64,000 bases of DNA. Origin: Pseudothauera rhizosphaerae (GTDB lineage: Bacteria; Pseudomonadota; Gammaproteobacteria; Burkholderiales; Rhodocyclaceae). The notes under the pieces were generated by a model. The model was not told the origin of the DNA. It made no database searches and saw only the letters and a list, made by a program, of their open reading frames with translations. The stretch is taken from NCBI RefSeq assembly GCF_004801305.1, contig NZ_SSOD01000004.1, positions 62,001-126,000 of the forward strand. Direction: 5' to 3'. Below, in pieces: positions 23,752 through 30,999 of this stretch. The translations under genes were made by a program, and so were the position numbers. Each line of letters starts with the position of its first letter. Position 1 is the first letter of the stretch.

Positions 23752-26334
23752 ATGAGCCGTACCGGTTCGACCCGACTCGCGCGCCAGCCGGCGCGCACCC
23801 ACACGTTTGCCCGCCACCCGCTTGCGCTGGCCCTGCAACTCGCGCTGACCGGCGGCCTGCTCGCCACCCTTGCCTGGCCCGCCGAGGCGCGGGCGCAAGG
23901 CACGGCCACCGAACAGGCCGTCGCACGCCGTTACGATATTCCGGCCGGCCCCCTCAGTGCCGTGCTGACCCAGTTCGCCACCGAGGCCGGCATCTTCCTC
24001 GCCGGTGCCAGCGAACTCGCCCAAGGCAGGCAAAGCTCCGGCGTGCACGGCACCTACGACGTGCAGGGCGCGCTGGATGCCCTGCTCGCCGGAACCGGCC
24101 TGGAAGCCTTCCGGCAGACGGACGGAAAGTACGGGCTGCGGCCGGCACCAGTGATCGATAAGCGCGGCGAGGCCGTGCTGGCACCGGTGGCAGTGACGGC
24201 GGAGCGCGTCCGGGATGCCGTATCGGAAGGTTCCGGTTCCTATGCCGCGCGCGCCGCCTCCATCGCCAAGGGCAACCAGCGGCTCAAGGACATTCCGCAG
24301 TCCGTGTCCGTGATGACGCGGCAGCGGATCGATGACCAGAATCTCGCGACGGTGAATGAAGTGTTGCTGGAGGCGACGGGGATCGCCTCGGTGCAAACAG
24401 GGAATCCGCAAGGTGAAGGGCGCAGCAGCACCTATTTTTCCCGGGGCTACCAGATCGAGAACTACATGATCAATGGTGCTCCTGTGAATACAGGACGGGG
24501 GGAATACGGTGACAGCATTGCCAACGGCAGTTCGGGTATTTACGACCGAGTAGAAATACTGCGCGGTGCGGCGGGCCTGCTGGTCGGCAACGGTCAGCCG
24601 GGCGCGGTCATCAACCTGGAGCGCAAACGCCCCTTGGCGCAAGACCAGACGGGATTGCTGTTCAGCGTGGCTTCCTGGGACAAATACCGTGTGGAGGGGG
24701 ACGTCAGCCGCGTGCTGAACGAAAGCGGCAGCGTGCGCGGACGGTTGGTGGCTTCCTACGAGGACAGTGACCGTTTCTGGAAGCTGACCAACTCCAAGAG
24801 CCCGCTTCTGTACGGGGTGCTGGATATCGATTTGGGCAGCAGGACCACGCTGTCGATCGGCGGCCTGTACGAGAAATACAAGGAAACCGGGCGCTGGGCG
24901 ACCATACTGCAGGGCGACAAGCCGCTGCCCAATTTTTCCCGTTCAGACAACCCGGCGGGGCGTGACTGGACGTACTACGACAAGGAAAGCAAGGAGTATT
25001 TCGCCACACTGGAACATCAGTTCAATGACGATTGGAAGGCCAGGGCCAATTTCACCCATCAGACATCCACGGTAGAGTTCAAGTCGCATACCATTTACGT
25101 GTCGGCCGGCACATGGCCCAACTACCAGTTGCGCCAGTCCAACGGTTTGCAGGTGCTTTATCGCCTGCCGAGCGACACCACCAACATCGCATTCGATGGC
25201 AACGTGGTCGGCAATTTCGAATTGTTCGGCCGGGCGCATGAACTGGTCGCCGGTGCCAACTGGTTCAATACAAAAAGCGAAAATTATACGAACTGGTTCT
25301 ATCCATGGCAGGATCGGCATAACACTTTCATCGACGTGCGCGAAGGTCTGAACGACAGCGATTATCTGCCCGATCCAGCCATTCCCGACACAGTCCGCCG
25401 CGGCGATAAAGTCGATAGTTCCCGGTATGGCGCCTATTCCACCCTGCGTCTGAGTCTGGCCGATCCATTGAAGTTGATCCTGGGGGCAAGGCTGAGTTAT
25501 TACGATCACGAAGTCAGGAACTGGCAAACCGGCGTATTGACGCAGGATCGCCACGTCGATGCCGAACTGACGCCTTTTGCCGGCATTGTTTATGAGTTGA
25601 CCGATCAATGGTCGGCCTATGGCAGTTATGCCGATATCTTCAATCCGCAATTTGGCCAATACACGGCTTCCGGCGGCAGCCTGGACCCGGTGATCGGCGC
25701 CAACTACGAACTGGGCATCAAGGGCGAACTCTACGGCGGCGCCCTCAACCTGTCGGCGGCACTGTTCCGCATCGATGAAACCGGGCGCGCGCAGGTCGAT
25801 CCACGCTGGCCGGATGCCAACGTCGAACCTTGCCCGGGCAATCCGACTGGCGGCGTGTGCCACTACAACGGCGGAGAACGGCGCAGCGAGGGGGTGGAAG
25901 TCGAGGTCAATGGCGAACTGCTGCCGGGCTGGCAAGCGGGTATTGGCTATACCTACAACACGACCAAGGTGGTCAAGGACAGAAACAATTTCGACCTGCC
26001 CACCAATGCCCAAGGAAAACCCTACAGCCAGCAAACACCCAGGCATTTGCTCAGAGCCTGGAGCACTTATCGCTTTTCCGGAGACTGGGCCAGATTGCGC
26101 GTGGGTGGCGGCGTTTCCGCCCAGAGCGAGACCGCGGACAACTGGAATTATCGCACCGAACCCGGGCGTTCCGTCTGGAGCCTGTTTGGCGCGTATGAAA
26201 TCGACAGAATCTGGTCCGTGGCCGCCAATATCAACAATGTCTTCGACAAGGAATATTACCTGACGGGCAGTGCGGGAATCGGTCGCTGGGGTGAACCGCG
26301 CAGCATCAGCGTCAGCCTGCGCGGCAAGTTCTGA
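23752..26334 (+). CDS. TonB-dependent ferrisiderophore receptor with N-terminal signalling (STN) domain (FpvA/FhuE type)
   Basis: Outer-membrane importer of an Fe3+-siderophore, 860 residues. The start at 23752 gives a long signal peptide (about 1-48, ending EARAQG). An STN domain (about 58-110, YDIPAGPLSAVLTQFATEAGI) should signal to FecR. A TonB-box-like VAVTAE precedes the plug (LKDIPQSVSVMTRQRI...NEVLLEATGI), and the 22-strand barrel ends in the typical LRGKF. Plug and barrel wording is that of the ferripyoverdine/rhodotorulic-acid receptor group. Part of the gene (about 24.4-26.2 kb) is visibly less GC-rich than its neighbours, suggesting transfer. The siderophore is not known. Confidence 0.93.
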   Translation: MSRTGSTRLARQPARTHTFARHPLALALQLALTGGLLATLAWPAEARAQGTATEQAVARRYDIPAGPLSAVLTQFATEAGIFLAGASELAQGRQSSGVHGTYDVQGALDALLAGTGLEAFRQTDGKYGLRPAPVIDKRGEAVLAPVAVTAERVRDAVSEGSGSYAARAASIAKGNQRLKDIPQSVSVMTRQRIDDQNLATVNEVLLEATGIASVQTGNPQGEGRSSTYFSRGYQIENYMINGAPVNTGRGEYGDSIANGSSGIYDRVEILRGAAGLLVGNGQPGAVINLERKRPLAQDQTGLLFSVASWDKYRVEGDVSRVLNESGSVRGRLVASYEDSDRFWKLTNSKSPLLYGVLDIDLGSRTTLSIGGLYEKYKETGRWATILQGDKPLPNFSRSDNPAGRDWTYYDKESKEYFATLEHQFNDDWKARANFTHQTSTVEFKSHTIYVSAGTWPNYQLRQSNGLQVLYRLPSDTTNIAFDGNVVGNFELFGRAHELVAGANWFNTKSENYTNWFYPWQDRHNTFIDVREGLNDSDYLPDPAIPDTVRRGDKVDSSRYGAYSTLRLSLADPLKLILGARLSYYDHEVRNWQTGVLTQDRHVDAELTPFAGIVYELTDQWSAYGSYADIFNPQFGQYTASGGSLDPVIGANYELGIKGELYGGALNLSAALFRIDETGRAQVDPRWPDANVEPCPGNPTGGVCHYNGGERRSEGVEVEVNGELLPGWQAGIGYTYNTTKVVKDRNNFDLPTNAQGKPYSQQTPRHLLRAWSTYRFSGDWARLRVGGGVSAQSETADNWNYRTEPGRSVWSLFGAYEIDRIWSVAANINNVFDKEYYLTGSAGIGRWGEPRSISVSLRGKF

Positions 26335-26447
26335 ACTGCCATTGCCCGGACAGGACCGGCCGCATCGCCCCGATGAAAAACGGGTCGGCCGGCATTCCCG
26401 GAGTATTCGAACAGGGCTTCGGGAACGCGCAATGGATAGTTGGCCAT
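26256..26447 (-). pseudogene. Possible antitoxin remnant
   Basis: A 63-codon minus-strand reading frame starting MANYPLRVPEALFE with a very strong ribosome site (AAAGGAGG, 6 bases before ATG). Its first residues resemble the start of small ribbon-helix-helix-type antitoxins; the rest runs antisense into the end of the receptor gene and looks like chance sequence. It lies just after a PIN-toxin fragment on the same strand. I infer a truncated antitoxin; it could also be an unrelated small protein. Confidence 0.35.
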
Positions 26448-26693
26448 GTCGATCCTCCTTTGCCGGAGACAGAATATGTCGTTGATAAGACTCGCCTGGC
26501 GTGAGCAAGGTCGGGCGGAAGCGTTTCGCCGCGCTGGCGAAATCCGCCGTGTCGTGCAATACCGCGAACGAAGCGCCCCCCCGGCTGCGGGTGGCGGAAA
26601 CCCGTACGTTGGTGTCGAGAGCGATCCGTTTCATATCGAATACGGTCTTGCTCGAGGTGAGGGGCATCGAGCCTTCCGGGAAAAGAGGCGGTC
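26335..26693. other. Intergenic region with toxin-antitoxin debris
   Basis: 359 bp between the receptor and the PepSY gene with no intact plus-strand gene. The minus strand holds a deleted PIN-toxin fragment and a possible antitoxin start. A GC-rich hairpin (CCGGCCG...CGGCCGG, about 26356-26393) follows the receptor stop. Confidence 0.6.
26449..26634 (-). pseudogene. Internally deleted PIN-domain toxin fragment
   Basis: From an ATG at 26634 the frame reads MKRIALDTNVRVSATRSRGG ASFAVL, the N-terminus of PIN-family toxins (usually VLDTNVLVSAL with the first catalytic Asp). It is fused directly to HDTADFASAAKRF..LLTPGESY, which resembles the C-terminal strand of the same family. About 90-100 central residues, including the other catalytic acids, are missing, so the product cannot be active. 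No stop closes it before the next reading frame. Identified by motif memory, not by search. Confidence 0.5.
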
Positions 26694-28301
26694 ATGAAGG
26701 AGCATTTCCGCCAGAGCATGGCCTGGCTGCACACCTGGGCCGGACTGGTCGCCGGCTGGGTGTTGTTCTTCGTTTTCGTGACCGGTTCGGCGGCCTACTT
26801 CCACATGGAAATCACGCGCTGGATGCAGCCGGAGATGCCGTTGCGCTCCCAAGCGCAACACCCTCCGGCCGCCACGATGGTCAAGACGGCCGTCGATTTC
26901 CTTGCCCGGCAGCCCGACGCGGCCCGCGCCTGGACCATCACCCTGCCGGCGAACGGAGAGCGGATCGGATGCGGTACGTCGTGCGGCGGCCTGTTGCGGG
27001 GCTATCCCTCGGACCTGAAGGTTTCCTGGGCGGACCGGAAGGAATGGCTGCACGGCGTCACCGGCCGCCTCTTGCCGCTGCCGCCGGTATCGCGCGCCAC
27101 GGAAGGCGGCGATACCTTTCTTCACATGCATTACATGCTGCACTACGTGAACCAGGGCGAACTCATCGTCGCCCTTTGCACCATGCTGGCGTTGCTGGCC
27201 GTGATTACCGGCGTGATCGTGCACAAGAAGATCTTCAAGGATTTCTTCACCTTCCGTGCCGGCAAAGGCCAGCGCTCGTGGCTGGACGCGCACAACCTGA
27301 CCGGGGTGATGGCCCTGCCGTTCTTCGTGATGGTTCTGTACAGCGGGCTGCTTCTGCAGGGCTACATGCCCAAGCCGCTGCTATCCCCACCCAAAGCGGA
27401 AAAGGCGGCAGCGCCCGAAGTGCTTGCGCCACCCCGGACGGTCGATCTGGCCGCCATACCGGCCACGCGCATCGTCGAGCAGGCGGAAAGCCGGCTGGGG
27501 CAGGGCGAGATTGGCAAGGTCGCCTTCAAACAGTCGGGTGGTGAAGTGCCGAGCGTCGTGGTCTCGCGGCACTGGGGCGTCGAGAACCCCTTCTCCAAGG
27601 AAGAGGCCCTTGCCAAGCGCCGGGCGGGGGAACTGCACTTCAATGCCGAGACGGGGGAGCTGTTGCCGAATGTTCTGGATGCGGCTCCTGCATGGGAAGG
27701 TCGCTGGTGGTTGGTGGCGGCACATTATGGTTGGTTCGCCAGTGCGCCTTTGCGCTGGCTGTATTTCCTCTCCGGCCTGCTCGGGTGCGCGATGATCGCC
27801 ACCGGCATGGTGCTGTGGGCGGTCAAGCGCCGCGCCCGGCACGAGAAGGAAGGCAGCGTGCCGCCCTTCGGCCTGCGGCTGGTGGAGCGCTTGAACGTCG
27901 GTGTGCTAGTCGGCCTGCCGGTGGGCGTGGCGGCTTACTTCTGGGCCAACCGCCTGCTGCCGGTGACGATGTTCGAACGCGCCGACTGGGAGGTCCATGC
28001 GCTGTTCCTGACCTGGGCCTGGGTGTTGCTCTACGCGATGCTGCGTCCGACCGGAAAGGCGTGGACGGAAACCCTGTGGCTGGCAACGGCGGCCTTCGGG
28101 CTGATTCCGCTGCTCAACTGGCTGACCACCGACAAGCACCTGGGCGTGACGATCCCGCATGGCGATTGGGTGCTGGCGGGCGTCGATCTGACGATGCTGG
28201 CGCTGGCGGCGCTGTTCGGGGCGGTGGCGTGGAAACTGGGACGCAAATGGTCAACGCAGACCGGATCGAAAGCGTTCGCGCTTCAGGAGGCGAGCGCATG
28301 A
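26694..28301 (+). CDS. PepSY-associated transmembrane protein (FpvG-like siderophore-iron reductase candidate)
   Basis: A 535-residue inner-membrane protein. The N-terminus (SMAWLHTWAGLVAGWVLFF..TGSAAYFHMEITRW) is the PepSY-TM signature. Further helices lie at about 150-175, 200-222, 345-372 and in the C-terminal third (about 395-520), with conserved His pairs in the helices (HMHYMLHY). Proteins of this family beside siderophore receptors, such as Pseudomonas FpvG, are implicated in reducing and releasing iron from ferrisiderophores in the periplasm. It overlaps the next gene by 4 bases. The role here is inferred from family and context. Confidence 0.85.
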   Translation: MKEHFRQSMAWLHTWAGLVAGWVLFFVFVTGSAAYFHMEITRWMQPEMPLRSQAQHPPAATMVKTAVDFLARQPDAARAWTITLPANGERIGCGTSCGGLLRGYPSDLKVSWADRKEWLHGVTGRLLPLPPVSRATEGGDTFLHMHYMLHYVNQGELIVALCTMLALLAVITGVIVHKKIFKDFFTFRAGKGQRSWLDAHNLTGVMALPFFVMVLYSGLLLQGYMPKPLLSPPKAEKAAAPEVLAPPRTVDLAAIPATRIVEQAESRLGQGEIGKVAFKQSGGEVPSVVVSRHWGVENPFSKEEALAKRRAGELHFNAETGELLPNVLDAAPAWEGRWWLVAAHYGWFASAPLRWLYFLSGLLGCAMIATGMVLWAVKRRARHEKEGSVPPFGLRLVERLNVGVLVGLPVGVAAYFWANRLLPVTMFERADWEVHALFLTWAWVLLYAMLRPTGKAWTETLWLATAAFGLIPLLNWLTTDKHLGVTIPHGDWVLAGVDLTMLALAALFGAVAWKLGRKWSTQTGSKAFALQEASA

Positions 28302-28609
28302 CGCTGCCCTTGCTCGACCATTCGGGTGCCCCTGTCCGCTACCGTCTGAGCGTGGCCTCGCGGGTACTGGCGGCGATCGTGGGCGGCTACGCGCTGGCCG
28401 CCGCGATCCAGTTGCTGCTGACGCTGGTTTCGCCGGTGGAGCCGGCCGCTATGGGCGCCAATCTGGTGATCTTCGCCATCCATGCGGCCATCCTGCTGTG
28501 GGTCTTCCATACCCGCAGCGCGACCCGCGCCTGGGTCTGGCCGATCGGCTGGACGGCGGTGGTGTATGGCGTGTGCTGGCTGCTGCTCCGGCTAGGCGGT
28601 GCCGCATGA
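28298..28609 (+). CDS. Small inner-membrane protein (DUF3649/FpvH-like)
   Basis: A 103-residue protein with three predicted helices (about 20-43, 52-68, 80-100), spanning VLAAIVGGYALAAAIQLLLTL and WPIGWTAVVYGVCWLLLRLGG. It starts with ATG overlapping the previous stop (ATGA) and has GGAGG 7 bases upstream, so it is co-translated with the PepSY protein. Small proteins of this type accompany PepSY reductases in siderophore loci. The DUF name is from memory of the family; the exact function is unknown. Confidence 0.82.
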   Translation: MTLPLLDHSGAPVRYRLSVASRVLAAIVGGYALAAAIQLLLTLVSPVEPAAMGANLVIFAIHAAILLWVFHTRSATRAWVWPIGWTAVVYGVCWLLLRLGGAA

Positions 28610-29439
28610 TGCCGATCCTCCCTTTCTGGTGGGATGCGCTTGGGCTGCTCCTTTGCCTGGGCGGTCTCGCGCTACTGGCGCTGGCGAGCGAACGGGAAGG
28701 CAAGGTGCTGCTGCACCGGCCAGCGACGGCGCGCGAGCGTTTTGTTTTCCGCCTGTCCGGCTGGCCCTTGCTGGTGGCCTCGCTGGCGCTGGCCGTGCAG
28801 GGCTGGTGCGGCAACTTCGGGCCTTTTCTGTGGTTCGGCTGGCTGACGGTGGCGGCGCTGGCGGTAGCGTTCTCCATTGCCTACTGGCCATGGCGCTCAC
28901 AGCGCAAACCCCTTGGCGCCGGGCGAGCGGCTCCGCCGGTGCCGGCCGGGCCATCGACGGGCACGGTTGGGGCCCGGCATGTCGTGCTGGTATTCGGCCT
29001 GATCGTGCTGCCGGCTGGTTTCGGCTGGGCTTTGTGGCAGGCGCCGGTGCATCCGCTGCTGCGCGCCGATGCGGTACGGGGGCAGGTGGGACCGTGGTCC
29101 TTCACGCTGGTGGAGGAAGAACAGAAAGCGCCCGAGACGACGCCCAGCGGCGTGCCGGTGAAACATCTGATGCTGCGCTTCTGCGATGCCTGCGACGCGG
29201 AAATCCGTACCGCCTATCTGAAACTGCGCCCGCCGCGCCCGCCGTTGGCCCTCGGGACGCGCTTGGTCGGCGAACGCTGGGAGCGCGAGGCGACGCTGGC
29301 GATTCCACCGGGCCTCCAACCCCGGGATCGGCTTTGGCTGACGGTGGTCGGCAAGGATGGCCAGGTTAACCAGACCGCGCTGGACGTGGCACGGGTTTCG
29401 CCGGCCGCCGCGCGCTTCATCGGGGAGAAGACGCCATGA
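28606..29439 (+). CDS. Membrane protein: DUF3325-like N-terminus fused to a periplasmic domain
   Basis: A 277-residue protein, translationally coupled to the genes on both sides (ATGA overlaps). The N-terminal 100 residues carry three helices (about 10-27, 45-62, 66-88) and resemble small DUF3325 proteins of siderophore loci. After a Pro/Gly-rich linker comes a fourth helix (about 126-145) and a periplasmic domain (about 150-277) containing FCDACD, a possible metal or redox cysteine pair. I cannot name a family for the second half. The fusion may combine two proteins that are separate elsewhere. Confidence 0.75.
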   Translation: MMPILPFWWDALGLLLCLGGLALLALASEREGKVLLHRPATARERFVFRLSGWPLLVASLALAVQGWCGNFGPFLWFGWLTVAALAVAFSIAYWPWRSQRKPLGAGRAAPPVPAGPSTGTVGARHVVLVFGLIVLPAGFGWALWQAPVHPLLRADAVRGQVGPWSFTLVEEEQKAPETTPSGVPVKHLMLRFCDACDAEIRTAYLKLRPPRPPLALGTRLVGERWEREATLAIPPGLQPRDRLWLTVVGKDGQVNQTALDVARVSPAAARFIGEKTP

Positions 29440-29795
29440 GACGTTCTTGCGTGTTTGCCGCCGCCTGGCTGCTCGCCCTGCCGGCGATGGCGCACAAACC
29501 GGACCAGTCGAACGTCCCGGTATGCCGTTGCTGGAACGAAGGCGCGGAGGTGAGTTGCCAAGCCGGCCGGGCCATGGCCGGCACCTGGGGCCATGTCCGC
29601 ATCGAAGTGCGCGCCTACGACGGAACGCTCGTGCATACGACCAAAGCCGATGCCAGCGGAAAGGCGCGCTTCCGTCGCCCCGAGGGCGAGTTCTACCTGC
29701 TGGTGGGCGACAAGCCGGGAGAGGCGGTGGAAGTGGATTGGCGCGATGTGGACGCCGCACCGTCCCGAGCGGCGCTCGCCTCGACGGCGCCATGA
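29436..29795 (+). CDS. Small secreted periplasmic protein (FpvJ-like position)
   Basis: A 119-residue protein with a signal peptide (1-19, ending PAMA|HKPD), starting on an ATGA overlap with the previous gene. The mature part has a short Cys motif (CRCWNEGAEVSC) and a carboxypeptidase-regulatory-like beta fold (VRIEVRAYDGTLVHTTKADASGKARF). It would act in the periplasm with the PepSY protein. Its place matches small accessory proteins of pyoverdine loci, but I make no firm family claim. Confidence 0.75.
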   Translation: MRRSCVFAAAWLLALPAMAHKPDQSNVPVCRCWNEGAEVSCQAGRAMAGTWGHVRIEVRAYDGTLVHTTKADASGKARFRRPEGEFYLLVGDKPGEAVEVDWRDVDAAPSRAALASTAP

Positions 29796-29814
29796 GCGTC
29801 GAGGTCGAGCAGCG

Positions 29815-30999
29815 GTGAGCCGGCCCAAGGGACGTTCCGCCGGACGCTGGGGTATCGCCATCGGCGTGACCGGCCTTTTCGCGCTGGCGCTGTGGTGGGC
29901 TTTCTTCCGCACCGTGGAAACCATCGAAACCGTACCGGTGCGCCGGGCGGACATCGAGAACGCGGTGACGGCGCTCGGCGTGCTGCAGCCGCAGCGCTAC
30001 GTGGATGTGGGCGCCCAGGTCTCCGGCCAGATCGAGCGCATCGCCGTGAAGCCGGGCGATCCGGTGAAACAGGGCGATCTGCTGGTGGAGATCGACCCTG
30101 CCCTGCAGCAGGCGACGGTGCGGACCAACCGCGCCACGCTGGCGAGCCTGCGCGCGCAACTGGCCGAGCAGGAGGCCCAGCGCGACTTCGCCTCGCAGCA
30201 GGCCGAGCGCCAGCAGCGGCTGCTGGCCGAGGATGCCACCACGCGAGAAGAGGTGTTGAGTGCGCTCACCGCGCTGCGCGTCACCGAAGCCCGCATCGCC
30301 AGTCTGGGCGCACAGATCGAAGGGGCGCAATCGACCCTGGAGGGCAACGAAGCCCTGCTCGGCTACACCCGTATCTACGCGCCGATGGACGGCACCGTCG
30401 TCACGCTGGATGCCCGCGAGGGGCAGACGCTGAACGCGACCTACCAGACGCCCAACCTGCTGCGCATTGCCGATCTGTCGCGGATGACGGTATGGACGGA
30501 AGTCTCCGAAGCCGACGTGGGCCGCATCCGTCCCGGCATGCCGGCCTATTTCACCACGCTGGGCCTGCAGGACGAGCGCGGCGAACCGCGCCGCTGGCAG
30601 GGCACGCTGCGCCAGGTACTGCCCGCACCGCCGGCCCAGGGAGGAACAAGCAACGCTCAGAACACCGTTCCGGCCGGCAAGGTGGTGCTCTACACCGCGC
30701 TGTTCGACGTGGATAACGCCGACGGCGCGCTGATGCCGCAGATGAGTGCGCAGGTCTTTTTCGTACAGGCCAGCGCAAGGAATGTGCTGGCTGCGCCCCT
30801 GGCGGCACTCCAGCCGGTGGCCGGGCAGGCCGACCTTTTTACCACCGGGATTCTGGCGGACGGCGACGTTCTGGAGCGCCGGGTCAGGATCGGGGTGCGC
30901 GACCGCCTGTACGGGGAAATCCTGGACGGACTTGCCGAAGGCGAGGTGCTGGTGACGGGCATCCAGCGCACCCGGGCCTCGCGGAGATTGCGATGGTAG
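29815..30999 (+). CDS. MacA/PvdR-like periplasmic adaptor (membrane fusion protein)
   Basis: Adaptor of a tripartite ABC exporter, 394 residues from a GTG at 29815. A signal anchor (about 10-30) precedes the barrel-sandwich (VSGQIERIAVKPGDPVKQGDLLVEIDPAL), a coiled-coil hairpin (about 100-170, Gln/Ala-rich) and the beta-barrel with IRPGMPAYFT. The domain order is that of MacA. An ATG at 29792 on the previous stop opens an 8-codon frame (MSVEVEQR) whose TGA overlaps this GTG, so translation may be relayed. The last 7 bases overlap the macB-like gene. In this context it probably exports or recycles the siderophore (inference). Confidence 0.9.
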   Translation: MSRPKGRSAGRWGIAIGVTGLFALALWWAFFRTVETIETVPVRRADIENAVTALGVLQPQRYVDVGAQVSGQIERIAVKPGDPVKQGDLLVEIDPALQQATVRTNRATLASLRAQLAEQEAQRDFASQQAERQQRLLAEDATTREEVLSALTALRVTEARIASLGAQIEGAQSTLEGNEALLGYTRIYAPMDGTVVTLDAREGQTLNATYQTPNLLRIADLSRMTVWTEVSEADVGRIRPGMPAYFTTLGLQDERGEPRRWQGTLRQVLPAPPAQGGTSNAQNTVPAGKVVLYTALFDVDNADGALMPQMSAQVFFVQASARNVLAAPLAALQPVAGQADLFTTGILADGDVLERRVRIGVRDRLYGEILDGLAEGEVLVTGIQRTRASRRLRW

